This document shows, piece by piece, positions 12,561 to 22,020 of a stretch of DNA of 64,000 bases; position 1 is the stretch's first letter, and each line of letters begins with the position of its first letter. The stretch spans positions 12,271,383 to 12,335,382 of the forward strand of contig JAKSZU010000004.1 in NCBI GenBank assembly GCA_026018925.1. The letters are read 5' to 3'. Position numbers and translations under genes: made by a program. This DNA is from Tupaia tana. Its lineage: Eukaryota > Chordata > Mammalia > Scandentia > Tupaiidae. The notes beneath the pieces were generated by a model. The model did no database searches. It was not told the DNA's origin and worked only from the letters and a program-made list of their open reading frames with translations.

Positions 12561-12720
12561 GGGGTTGGCAGATGGCACCGTGGTTAAGGGCGCTGGACTT
12601 CCGTGTGGCTGACTGCGGTTCAGGTCCCTGGCAGCTTGCTTTCAGGTCTGGGGCCTGAACCATGGTGGGCCATGTGGGAGTCCAGTGCCCTTAACCGCCA
12701 GGCTGCCTACTGTCCCCCAT
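12561..12720. repeat. Inverted pair of SINE heads
   Basis: Forward head 12561-12644 (GGGGTTGGCAGATGGCACCG) is followed immediately by reverse head 12645-12720 (GGCCATGTGGGAGTCCAGTG), with no body or tail between them. Confidence 0.75.
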
Positions 12721-12723
12721 ATA

Positions 12724-12900
12724 CTTTTTTTTATTGCCAGAGGATGTCTGCACGCACCAGAGAGGAAACACCCTTCCCTCTCCCCCGGGGCATGGTCATG
12801 CTACAATCATCTTTCCTCCATTTATCCATCCTGTTGGGAGTTTGAGCATGCGTACATATATCCCTGGCATGTTTTTCAAACCTCTGGGCTATGGGGCCAG
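12724..12900 (-). repeat. SINE-O, head largely lost
   Basis: TTTATTGCCAGAGGATGTCT, CCCCCGGGGCATGGTCATGC, GGCATGTTTTTCAAACCTCT. Confidence 0.6.
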
Positions 12901-12980
12901 CCCTGAATTTATTTTTGTAACTGTTTTACTTATGTTATACATTTAAAATTTGCTATAGTAAAATGATTTTTAAAAATCTT

Positions 12981-13232
12981 GGGACCAGCAGTTAGCGTAA
13001 TGGCTATGTTGCTGGACTCCCACGTAGTTGACCGCAGTTCGAGTCCCAGACCCGGTGGCTTAAACTCACGCCAGGTGCGTGTGCGTGCGTGCCCAAGATC
13101 CCGAGAGGAGAATGGAGGAGAAGGGATTGCGGCGTGGCCATCCTCCCTGGGGGGTGATTTCTCGCTTTATGTCTCTCTGTTTCTCTCTGTCTTTCTGGCA
13201 AGTGCATGTGCCCTATAGCAAAAACCTCTCCA

Positions 13233-13265
<33 letters not shown>

Positions 13266-13267
13266 AG
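12981..13267 (+). repeat. SINE-L
   Basis: GGGACCAGCAGTTAGCGTAA head with B box GTTCGAGTCCC, full body and an A19 tail with further A-rich sequence. Short TSD AAAAATCTT. Confidence 0.9.
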
Positions 13268-13624
13268 AAAAATCTTGTCTGCTCCGGCCTTTTACTCTTA
13301 GAGCAGAGTAACACAACTTCCACATGCTCGTCATTTCGCTCCAGCAATAACCAGTCACGGCTCTTCCTCTTCTCCGTTTGCACTCCCCCCCCACCTGCCC
13401 CGTTCTCCCGGCCCCACATTACTTTGTAGCAGGTCTCAGACATCACATCGCTTCATCTCATTCAGGAACTCGGGAACTCACTTTCAACAGTCTGACGGCG
13501 GAGCTGCAAGAGGACTCTCTGTTCTCCAGTAAAGTAACTCATAATTTCCAGTACAATAAAACAAAAGTGGAAGTTACCTTAAGTATATTTTCAAATTTTG
13601 TTCTTTCTTTCCTTTTTATTTTTC

Positions 13625-13890
13625 ACTTTGCTATAGGGCATGCATGCTTGTCAGACAGGGAAAGAGAGAGAGAGGGGGAAAACTAGAAAGCACACCCAGT
13701 GGGATGGCCCCACAGAAATCCCTTCTCCGTTCTCTCAGGGTCTTGGGCAGGCACGCACATGCACCTGCCGTGTTTTCTAAGCTCCATGTCTGGGTTCAGG
13801 GACCCTTGGCGTGGGCACGGGGGCCTCAGACCCTCCCTGTGGCTCCACGTCACAGAGTGTCACGCTGCAGCGCTATGGCTGGTCCTGCAA
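13625..13890 (-). repeat. SINE-O
   Basis: TTTGCTATAGGGCATGCATG, GGGATGGCCCCACAGAAATC, TCTTGGGCAGGCACGCACAT. The head is badly diverged. Confidence 0.6.
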
Positions 13891-13977
13891 ATTCTCTTTT
13901 AATTTTTCCAGTTTAACGATACAACAAAAAGTGATTAAAAAGTGCCAAGAAAAAAAGTAAGAGAAAGAAGAAACGAG

Positions 13978-14290
13978 TAGGCCAGCTAGTGGTAGAGGCT
14001 AAGGTGCCTGGGTCCCACATGGCTGGCCATACAAATCAGGCCCTGCATCAGCGTCCTGGAAACATCGGGGCAGGGGGGCAGGTGGCCCAGTGGTCGAGGC
14101 ACTAGACTCCCCAATACCAACCATGATTCGAATCCTAGATCCAGCGGGGACCGGGCAGCTGTGGCCTCTGCATAGGCGTGGGTCTGGTGGTACCTGGAGG
14201 CCCAGGCACGGGCGACAGAGCAGCACAGCGAACAGCACGACGGCAGTGTCAGAGAAAGGCAGGCAGTGGCGGAGAGTGGGCTACGGTTTT
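13978..14290 (+). repeat. Two diverged tRNA-SINE heads and a GC-rich body
   Basis: Heads at 13978 (GGCCAGCTAGTGGTAGAGGC) and 14075 (GGGGGCAGGTGGCCCAGTGG, B box GATTCGAATCCT), then a GC-rich stretch unlike the L body. Confidence 0.5.
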
Positions 14291-14349
14291 TATTATTATT
14301 TATTTATTTATTTATTTATTATTATTTTAAAAATATTTACAGTGGTTTT

Positions 14350-14525
14350 TAAAAAGTGTTTATTTAATTTTATTTATTCATTCACTTATTTAATTTGACC
14401 AGTAATAGACACACAGAGAGAAGAGAAGGAAAGTGAGAAAGCATGCCACCAAGTCCGGGACTCGAACCACGGTTGGCCATGTGGGAATGTCTAGCACCTT
14501 AACCACCACGCCACCTGCTGGTCCC
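14350..14525 (-). repeat. SINE-S
   Basis: AT tail, TAATTTGACCAGTAATAGAC, B box GGGACTCGAACC, ending CACCTGCTGGTCCC. Confidence 0.87.
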
Positions 14526-14669
14526 ATTATTATTTATTTTTACAATTTGACCAGAGAGAGACTAAGAGAAAGAGAGAAAGTGAAAAGGCAAGTCGCCTGG
14601 TCTGGGATTCGAAGTGTGGTTGGCTGTGTGGGAGTCCAGGGCCTTCACTACCGCCACCTGCTGGCTCCT
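14526..14669 (-). repeat. SINE-S, abutting the previous copy
   Basis: ATTATTATTTATTTTTACAA tail, TTTGACCAGAGAGAGACTAA, ending CACCTGCTGGCTCC. Confidence 0.85.
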
Positions 14670-14699
14670 ATTTTTCCAGTTTTGAAGTAAAAGATTGAC

Positions 14700-14886
14700 A
14701 GAATGATTTAGAGACAGGCACCCCCAAAGGGCTTGATGTTGCGGGCCCCTAGCCTGGGCCAGCTCTGGATCACAGACGTATGTGTGCGGGGTACCCAGGG
14801 CGGTCTCTGGACTTGAATCTGGAGGCTTCCCATGTGGGTCAGCCTCCAGGGCACTGCTTTTTGCTGCCACACCGCTGTCTGGCCCC
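14700..14886 (-). repeat. SINE-O, degenerate
   Basis: GACTTGAATCTGGAGGCTTC, CCCATGTGGGTCAGCCTCCA and GCTGTCTGGCCCC keep the head pattern. Confidence 0.45.
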
Positions 14887-15655
14887 TATATTTGTGTCAC
14901 TACTGATGGATGTCCTCGGTGGGAGAGTTGGTCAGAGTTTCCTGTCACCAATACCAGAGGCCTGACCCCGCCTACCTCCCATAGGAAAAGCAGTCTACGG
15001 ATCCCTGGGCTAAGGACCAGAGGAAACACTGGCGAGGCCAAAGTACTCTGGAATGAGAAGAAGACACAAATGTAACACCCCAGGGGAAGCAACTGACATC
15101 TACACTGGAAACAAAATAGCCTTCTGAAAAAGTCGGAACCCCGCTGTGCCTGAGATTACTCCCACTCCTCCAAAGTTGCCGCTCCACTCTGAAGTGACTG
15201 TCCCTAGTCAGCGGTCCTTGGAGGGAGAGAAGGGACGTCTGGAAGTGGACAGTACTTCTCCTGGAGCTCCTTCTCAGCCGGTGCTTGGAGAATCGCTGCT
15301 CTCTGGAAGGAGGCACAGTTTGAAATTCCTCAACCGCGGCTTTTTGGAACGGCCTGCGCTGTCTCTGGGTTGAGATCTCTGTAGGCCTTTCTCTGATTAG
15401 ATGACAGTGGAATGGATTAGAGATCTCCTGACCAGATTAAAATATCCTCAAACTCACCCTTATCCTCTCCCCAGGGAAGCTGGATTAGATTTTTAGGTTC
15501 ACAAACTCCCAAAGAATGAAGATCTTATCGCCTACCAATGAGTTCAACCAGACGGATTGCGAACATGGGTTCTAGGTGCCCTTTCAGAGTTGTCTGTCAA
15601 CAGCTCCCCCAGCTAGCCCTAGACAACATCCTCAGATAAACGCCTCTGCAGCCCC
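14887..15655. other. Intergenic DNA without recognised repeats
   Basis: About 770 bp of unique-looking sequence between NKAIN1 and PUM1. I recognise no exon, RNA gene or repeat in it. Confidence 0.4.
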
Positions 15656-15795
15656 GTACCCTCTCCAAGCCTGGCTGGCTCATGCTTGAACGGGAATAAC
15701 GACGTTGTCCACTTCATAGCTGTTTGGGGTGTTCTACAGAAAATAAGCACCGAAGTCTTAGCACCCAGGAAAGCCTCTGACACCCAGTGTGGTGC
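15656..15795 (-). repeat. MIR-type fragment
   Basis: CTTGAACGGGAATAACGACG, ACTTCATAGCTGTTTGGGGT and AAGTCTTAGCACCCAGGAAA echo the MIR 3' part on the reverse strand. Confidence 0.5.
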
Positions 15796-15965
15796 TCACG
15801 GTGAGGAAAGGGTCGTCAGAAGGACCATCTCGTGGGTGGGTTTGTTGAAGGTGATGCTCTTACACGGTTATTTTAGGGCTGGGTGGGAGCCTCAGGTTCT
15901 TGGAAAGCCATTCGTGATGGGAAACCGAGCATGGGTGAGGAGCATTTCACTGGGACTGCGTTTTT

Positions 15966-16158
15966 TGTTTTTTTTTTTAAGAATTATTTTTTATTTAATT
16001 TTATTTATTCATTTGTTTATTTTAATTTGACCAGAGACAGAAGAGAGAGCGAGCGAGAGGGAAAGGGAGAAAGCAAGCCGCCAGGTTGGGGACTCAAACC
16101 GTGGTCAGCCATGTGGGAGTGTCCAGCGCTTTAGCCACCATGCCACCTGCTCGTCCCC
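15966..16158 (-). repeat. SINE-S
   Basis: AT tail, TTTAATTTGACCAGAGACAG, ending CACCTGCTCGTCCCC. TSD GGGACTGCGTTTTTT / GGGACTGCATTCTTT. Confidence 0.88.
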
Positions 16159-16414
16159 GGGACTGCATTCTTTGACCAGGGAGAGGTCAGAGGGCTAGTA
16201 TCACATGGCTGTGGCGAAAATGCCATCATCTCTGGCCGGAGTAACAGAAGCTCAAGGTAAAACGACGGCAGTAGAGGGGTTCGTGAGACCATAGAGCACA
16301 GATTCTGAAAACTGTCACTTTCTCCAACCTGCTGACCGCCCCCTCCCCCGGCCCCTTCGCAGGCCTGGCCCCAGGGCCCGAGGTGCTGTCTCTGCTTGGT
16401 CACATAGTGCTCTT

Positions 16415-16490
16415 ACATTAACTCCACGTCTGGAGGGGAACGGAAGCTCAGAGAAGTGATGTAACCTCTGTTCCACCCCCGGAGCGGAGC
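16415..16490 (+). repeat. Possible MIR fragment
   Basis: GGAAGCTCAGAGAAGTGATG resembles the MIR core. Confidence 0.35.
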
Positions 16491-16549
16491 GGGGCGAGGA
16501 CTGTCGGTGTTGACCCACAGGCTGTGGCTGGCACTCCACGCAGCTGTTG

Positions 16550-16645
16550 GGGTCATTCGTTCAGCAGATGTTTAATGAGCAATTACTGTTTGCCTCAATC
16601 TAAGTTGGTCTCTGGGGACTCAGAGCAACTACAAAACCACAGCTA
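16550..16645 (+). repeat. L2/MIR-type fragment
   Basis: TCATTCGTTCAGCAGATGTT then TAATGAGCAATTACTGTTTG matches the L2/MIR motif for ATTCAACAAATATTTATTGAGC. Confidence 0.6.
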
Positions 16646-16649
16646 CAAC

Positions 16650-16805
16650 GAAACTGCTGTTTGCTGAGCACCAAGTCTCTATCGGACACTTCACTTGTTA
16701 GTTCTTTAACCATTTTAGCCACCCTGTGAGACAATCCTGGTCTCTCTGGTTCACAGGTGAGGGACTGCCAAGGTCGCACAGCGGCAGGGAGCAGAGCTCA
16801 TAATC
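16650..16805 (+). repeat. MIR
   Basis: GAGCACCAAGTCTCTATCGG, ATTTTAGCCACCCTGTGAGA and GCCAAGGTCGCACAGCGGCA follow MIR in order. Confidence 0.7.
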
Positions 16806-16864
16806 TTCACTTCTGTGCCTTGCCCAAGATGCAAATCTCATACAAAAACAAACAAACAAATGTC

Positions 16865-16867
<3 letters not shown>

Positions 16868-16899
<32 letters not shown>

Positions 16900-17120
16900 C
16901 ATAGGGTACATGGGCTGGCCAAAAACAGAGGAGAGGGAGAGGGAGAGGAGAGGGAAAGGGAGAAGGAGAAAGCAGCCCCTCCTGGAGTGCGGGCCCCATT
17001 TCTCTTTGGGTGTGAAATTTGGGGCATGCACACACGCAGACCTGGCATGTTTTTCAAGCCAACAGGACTGACATGAATGCGGTAGGTATGTGGGACCCAC
17101 TTCTCTAAACCCCTAGGCTC
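16868..17120 (-). repeat. SINE-O with a T30 tail
   Basis: Poly(T) 16868-16897, GCCATAGGGTACATGGGCTG, GGCATGTTTTTCAAGCC, ATGTGGGACCCACTTC. Confidence 0.65.
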
Positions 17121-17161
17121 CAGGGTCTCTACAAAGTATTGTGATATTCCTTTTTTTTTCT

Positions 17162-17426
17162 GGTTTTTTTTTTTTTTTTTTTTTTTGGAGAGGTTTCTGC
17201 TATAGGATACATGCACTTGCCAGAAAGACAGAGAGACAGAAAGCGAGAAATCACCCCCCGGGGGGATGGTCACGCTGCAATCCCTTCTCCTCCATTCTCC
17301 TCTCGGGATCTCGGGCACGCACGCACAGGCACCTGGCATGAGTTCAAGCCACTGGGTCCAGAACTTGAACTGTGGTCGACTGCATGGGAGTCCAGCAACA
17401 TAGCCATTATGCCAACTGCTGGTCCT
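17162..17426 (-). repeat. SINE-L
   Basis: Poly(T), GGAGAGGTTTCTGCTATAGG, full body, ending GCCAACTGCTGGTCC. Confidence 0.88.
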
Positions 17427-17516
17427 GATGCTCAAACAATTTAAACAGTATGGGTGCTGATTTATTCACACACTTGGAGGCACATGTTATTAGCAATCCC
17501 TTAAATGTTGGACAAT

Positions 17517-17760
17517 GTTTTTTCATTTTTTCTCCTACGGGGGTGTGTATGCTAGCTGGAGAGAGACAGAGAGAGGGAAAGTGAGAAATCACCCCCAAGG
17601 GAGGATGGCCACACGGCAGTCCCTTTTCCTCCATTCTCCTGGGATGTTGGGCACATACACATGCGTGTGCGAGTGGGTGCCTGGATTGATTTTTAAGCCA
17701 CTGGGTCTGGGGCTCAAACAGTGGCTGGCCATGTGAGTCCAGCGACACAACTACTATGGA
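17517..17760 (-). repeat. SINE-O/L
   Basis: GTGTGTATGCTAGCTGGAGA, GAAATCACCCCCAAGGGAGG, GGCTGGCCATGTGAGTCCAG. Confidence 0.7.
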
Positions 17761-17807
17761 CTGTGTCTTCAATGTATGAAAATACTGTCTTTCAAAGTTA
17801 CATGCCC

Positions 17808-18067
17808 TGGGACCAGCAGTTAGTGTAATGGCTATGTCGCTGGACTCCCACGTAGTCGACCACGGTTCAAGTCCTGGACCCGGAGGCTTAAACTCACGCC
17901 GGGCACGTGTGCGTGTGTGCCCAAGATCCCAAGAGGAGAATGGAGGAGAAGGGATTGCGGCGTGGCCATCCCCCCTGGGGAGTGATTTCTCGCTTTCTAC
18001 CTCTCTGTCTCTCTCTGTCTGTCTGGCAAGCGCACGCGCCCTCTAGTGAAAACCTCTCAAAAAAAAA
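17808..18067 (+). repeat. SINE-L, TSD perfect
   Basis: GGGACCAGCAGTTAGTGTAA head, full body. TSD AAAGTTACATGCC at 17795 and 18068. Confidence 0.92.
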
Positions 18068-18121
18068 AAAGTTACATGCCTTTTGTTATTTTATTCTCAT
18101 TTACAACATTGACATATATAT

Positions 18122-18261
18122 ATATATTAAAATTTATTTATTTAATTTTAATTTATTATTATTTTTTAATTTACCAGAGAGAGTTGCCAGGTCTAGGACT
18201 CAGACCACAGTTGGCCATGTGGGAGTCTAGTACCTCAACCACCACACCACCTGCCAGCCCC
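18122..18261 (-). repeat. SINE-S
   Basis: TAATTTACCAGAGAGAGTTG, ending CACCTGCCAGCCCC. TSD AACATTGACATATAT at 18106 and 18262. Confidence 0.87.
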
Positions 18262-18299
18262 AACATTGACATATATTTCAATGCCATTCACTCATTTAT

Positions 18300-18561
18300 T
18301 TATTTATTTATTGGAGAGGTTTTTGCTATAGGGCACGTGCGCTCACCAGAGAGAGAGAGACAGAGAGACAGAAAACGAGAAATCACCCCCCAGGGGGGAT
18401 GATCACGCCGCAATCCCTTCTCCTCCATTCTCCTCTCGGGATCTTGGGCACGCATGCACACGCGCCCAGCGTGAGTTTTAAGCCACCGGGTCTGGGACGC
18501 GAACCGTGGTCGACCATGTGGGAGTCCAGTGACATAGCCATTACACTAACTGCTGGTCCCC
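18300..18561 (-). repeat. SINE-L
   Basis: GGAGAGGTTTTTGCTATAGG, full body, ending CTAACTGCTGGTCCC. TSD CATTCACTCATTTA at 18286 and 18562. Confidence 0.92.
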
Positions 18562-18589
18562 CATTCACTCATTTAAAGTGTACAGTTCA

Positions 18590-18836
18590 GGGGCCAGCAT
18601 TTGGTGTAATGGCTATGTTGCTGGATTCCCATGTAGTCACCTGTGGTTCGAGTCCTGGACCTGGTGGTTTAAACTCGTGCTGAGTGTGTGTTTGTGCCCA
18701 AGATCCTGAGAGAGTAATAGAGAAGGGATTGCTGCGTGGCCATCCCCCCTGGGGGAGTGATTTCTCACTTTCTGTCTCACTATTTCTCTAGCAAGCACAC
18801 ATACCCTATAGCAAAAACGTCTCAAAGAAAAAAAAA
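18590..18836 (+). repeat. SINE-L
   Basis: GGGGCCAGCATTTGGTGTAA head, B box GGTTCGAGTCC, CCCTATAGCAAAAACGTCTC. TSD TGTACAGTTCAG at 18578 and 18837. Confidence 0.9.
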
Positions 18837-18849
18837 TGTACAGTTCAGT

Positions 18850-19319
18850 GGGGCCAGCATGTGGTGTTACATGGTGGTTAAGGGTGCTGGACTCCCATGT
18901 GGCTGGACACGGTTCAAGTCCCAGACCATGTGGCTTGCTTTCTCATTTTCTTTTCTTTTTTTTGGGAGAGTTTTTTATTTTATTTTATTTATTTATTTTT
19001 TATTTGCTACAGGGCGTGTGCGCTAGCCAGAGAGACAGAGAGCTAGAAAGTGAGAAATCACCCCCCAGGGGGGATGGCCATGCTGCAATCCCTTCAGGGA
19101 TCTTGGGCACGCACGCACGCAAGCACACACACCGGTGTGAGTTTAAACCGCCAGGTATGGGACTTGAACTGTGGTCGACTATGTGGGAGTTCAGTGACAT
19201 AGCCATTACGCCAACTTCTGGTCCCTTGCTTTCTCACTTTCTCTCTCTCACTTACTCTGTCCCTCTCTGGTCAAATCAAAATAAATAAATAAAGTTAAAT
19301 AAAATACTTCTTTAAAAAA
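18850..19319 (+). repeat. SINE-S split by a SINE-L
   Basis: Head part 18850-18946. CT-rich stretch and tail resume at 19226 (TTGCTTTCTCACTTTC, GGTCAAATCAAAATAAATAA). Outer TSD GTGTACAGTTCAG / GTGTACGATTCAG. Confidence 0.85.
18955..19225 (-). repeat. SINE-L nested in SINE-S
   Basis: TTTGCTACAGGGCGTGTGCG through CCAACTTCTGGTCCC. The inner duplication of CTTGCTTTCTCA-TTTTC lies on both sides. Confidence 0.85.
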
Positions 19320-19392
19320 AGTGTACGATTCAGCAATTTTAGCATTTTCATGGTTTCGCAACCATCATCACAACCTAATATTTTTTTCTTTT

Positions 19393-19517
19393 AGCACGAG
19401 AACCATGCGTGCCCTGCATGTCTTTCAAGCCCAGAGTTGGGATTCGAACTTTGGCTGACTGTGGGATTGGGCTCTCTAGAGCTGGCACTCAGTGCTGTAC
19501 TGCAGGCCAGCCCTCGT
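19393..19517 (-). repeat. SINE-O head fragment
   Basis: CATGTCTTTCAAGCCCAGAG, GGGATTCGAACTTTGGCTGA, ending CAGGCCAGCCCTCG. Confidence 0.55.
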
Positions 19518-19529
19518 TGGCTTTTCTTT

Positions 19530-19792
19530 TTCTTTTTAGAGAGGTTTTTTTTTTTTTTCTTATAGGGCATGTGTGCACACCGGAGAGATAAAGAGACAAA
19601 GACCAAAAGTTAGAACCACCCCCTAGGCGGGGGATGGCCACTCTGCAATCTCTTCTCTGTTTTTCTCTCAGGATTTTGGCCACGCATGCACATGTGCCCA
19701 TTGTGAGTTTAGGTCACCAGGTCTAGGACTTGAACCATGGTCAACTATGTAGGAGTCCAGCGACTTAACCATGACAGTATCTGCTGGTCCCC
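19530..19792 (-). repeat. SINE-L, older
   Basis: GAGAGG-poly(T), CTTATAGGGCATGTGTGCAC, ending TATCTGCTGGTCCCC. Confidence 0.8.
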
Positions 19793-19949
19793 CTATTATT
19801 TTTCTTTTCTAAGATTTTTGGCCACTGGTGATTTTGTTATGTATTCGGTCTATTCCGGACTAAAAAACCCTTTTATTTATTTATCTATTTGATTACTGAA
19901 GTTCTGTTTTTATCACGATTAACTTTTTGCCTGTCTATAATATTGCAAT

Positions 19950-20195
19950 TTTTTTTTTTTTTGAGAGAGATTTTTGCCATCGGGTGGGCATATTTGCTAG
20001 AGAGACAGAAGGCAAGAAATCACCCCCTGGGGGGGTGGCCAGACTGCAATCTCTTCTCTGTCAGTCTCCTCCCAGGATTTTGGGCACGCTAGCACATGTG
20101 CCCGGTGTGAGTTTCAAGCCACTGGGTCTGGGACTGGACCTGTCAACCACATGGGAGTCCAGCACTTTAACCACTACGCCACCTGCTGGTCCCAT
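19950..20195 (-). repeat. SINE-L, older
   Basis: Poly(T), TTTGCCATCGGGTGGGCATA, CACCCCCTGGGGGGGTGGCC, ending CACCTGCTGGTCCC. Confidence 0.8.
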
Positions 20196-21054
20196 CGTAC
20201 AAGCCTTTTTATCCGTGGTCTCACTCTTACTTCGCCCAAGGCATCTCTTCCCATATCCGTGTTTCCATTTCAATCTTCTTTTGAGCTATTGATTTCGATT
20301 ATAAACATTTTCTGCCAAGGATACAACTGCCCTCCCCCACGTTCTGGTCCTCTGGAGTGTTGGAGTAGCCTGCGTCTCCATCCATCCAGAGTTTACGTGA
20401 GATAGTGTAGTTACATCTTCACTTAATTTTTTTAGGGTTTTGAAACAGGTCGTGTGTGCTTTTTGGCATGAGCTAGAGACAATGAGCGCGGGAGGTCTTC
20501 CCCGGGGGCGGCCACTCCGCAGGGGCCCTTCCCGTCCGCTCCCCGGAGCGTGGGCGCCCAGGCCGGCACCTGCGCTTCCCCAGCCGCCCGCGGGGCAGTC
20601 GGCTCCAGCGCGGCCCCGGGCGGCCACAGCTCTGCCGGGTTTTGAACCGGAGCAGCTGACGGCCGCGAGCCGCCGAGCGGCGGGGGCAGGCCGGCTCCCG
20701 GGCCCGCCCGGCCTCCTACGTGGCGGTCTTGGAGCCGGTGGCGCGGCGCACTCGGGGCTCCCCTGGTCTTCGCGGCTTTCCTGCGCCCGCTTGGCAAGGA
20801 AGCGGCAGGGCGGCCGGCGAGGCCGTGGGCCCGGAGCGCTCTGGCCGGGCTCAGGTGCGCGCCGCGGGGACCTGCCTCCGCCTCGGCCTCGGCGGCGCGC
20901 GCTCGCGGGCGGGCCGTCGCGCGCGCGCAGGGGAGGGGTTGCCTGCGAGTTTCCCGAGTTCACGCGGGCCCGGGTTGGCATGGCAACCAGGCAACCTGTT
21001 CCAGCGCCGCCCGCCGGCTCCGCACAGGCCGCCGGGGCCGGGGCCCGAGCCCAT

Positions 21055-21070
21055 CCCATGATGCTCCGCG
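21055..21070 (+). promoter_or_regulatory. ZNF143/SBS-like motif upstream of PUM1 exon 1
   Basis: CCCATGATGCTCCGCG resembles the SBS element bound by ZNF143, typical of CpG-island promoters close to the start site. Inferred from motif resemblance only. Confidence 0.45.
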
Positions 21071-21182
21071 CCGGCCCAGTCCCCAGTGGGCCGCCATGTT
21101 GTCTGAGTGAAAGGTAAGGGGGAGCGAGAGCGCCGGAGAGGAGGCCGGGGGCTGAATCCATCTTCATCCTGCCGCTCCGCCC
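21060..21182 (+). other. PUM1: PUM1 noncoding exon 1 (5' end approximate)
   Basis: The exon ends at 21182 before GTGAGT and joins the acceptor at 26259/26260, giving ...CTCCGCCC|GTGTTGGTGGA-ATG. This agrees with the human PUM1 leader as I remember it. A second possible donor, GTAAGG at 21114, would give a shorter leader. The start site is unknown, and the YY1-like motif suggests about 21060-21095. The exon contains the short uORF ATG-TTG-TCT-GAG-TGA at 21096-21110. Confidence 0.75.
21090..21101 (+). promoter_or_regulatory. YY1-like motif at the PUM1 transcription start region
   Basis: GCCGCCATGTTG is the reverse complement of the CAACATGGCGGC-type YY1 site, which usually lies at or just after the start site of housekeeping genes. 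It overlaps an upstream ATG at 21096. Confidence 0.5.
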
Positions 21183-22020
21183 GTGAGTATCCGCTCCCCA
21201 GCGGCCCAGACGCTGTCCCGGACCCCTGGCGCGCGGCCCGTCCCTTCGTATTGGCGCTCGAGGCGGCCGGGGGCAGACGGGCCTCGGCGGAGCGGCTGGC
21301 CCTGGCCGAGGCTTCTCCCGCCGCCCTCGTTCCTGTTCCGGAGTGGGAGCCAGGCCCTATTGTTGTCGGCGGGCCGGCCGCGCTGGGCCGCCCGGGCTGG
21401 ACGTGCGCTGCCCGCCGCCCGGCTGGGTTGCCTTCGGCGGCGCCCGCGGTGCTGTCGGACCGGCCCGGAGCTTCGGGTGCGCGGCGCGGAGCACGGGCCT
21501 GGGCCCGCTCGGACGGCGGGGGCCCCGGGGCGGCGGCGGCTCAGGCCGGGGGCAGGCCCTGGGAGCCCCGGCGGCGCAGGCGCGGCCCGGGAGCTGCGGG
21601 TCGGGGCAGGCCCGGGCGCTGGGCCTTTGTTTCCGCGACCGCCGCCGCCGCCGCGGCGGCCGCTGCCTCTGCGCGCCGCCCGTGCGGCCCGCGCCTCCCC
21701 AGGCCCGCGGTCGGAGCCCCGGCCGCTTCGCAGCTCGGCCGCTGCCCGCGCTGTTCCCTCCGCTCCCCCGGCGTCTTCCGATCGAGGGTCGGCCGGGGGC
21801 TTCCGTGAGGGCGCCAGCGCCGAACAATAGGCGTGCGCCGTGGCCCGGCCGGCCTGGGAGGACACGTAGACGCCGGGACCAGCGCTCCCAGGACGGCCTC
21901 GGGTGCAGTCCCGGAGCGCGGCGCAGGTCGGCCCTCTCCCGACTCCGCTTAAGCGCTCCCGGGCCGCCCTTTGTCTGGCTGCGTCTTCGGGAAACGGCCC
22001 CGGATTGTGAACTTTGAGTT

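Larger units (their letters stand above)
20480..22020. promoter_or_regulatory. PUM1: CpG-island promoter of PUM1
   Basis: About 1.5 kb of very GC- and CpG-rich, SINE-free sequence around PUM1 exon 1. It contains a ZNF143-like motif (CCCATGATGCTCCGCG, 21055-21070) and a YY1-like motif (GCCGCCATGTTG). There is no evident TATA box, so this is a housekeeping-type promoter. Long open frames on both strands here reflect the lack of stop codons in GC-rich DNA. Confidence 0.85.
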
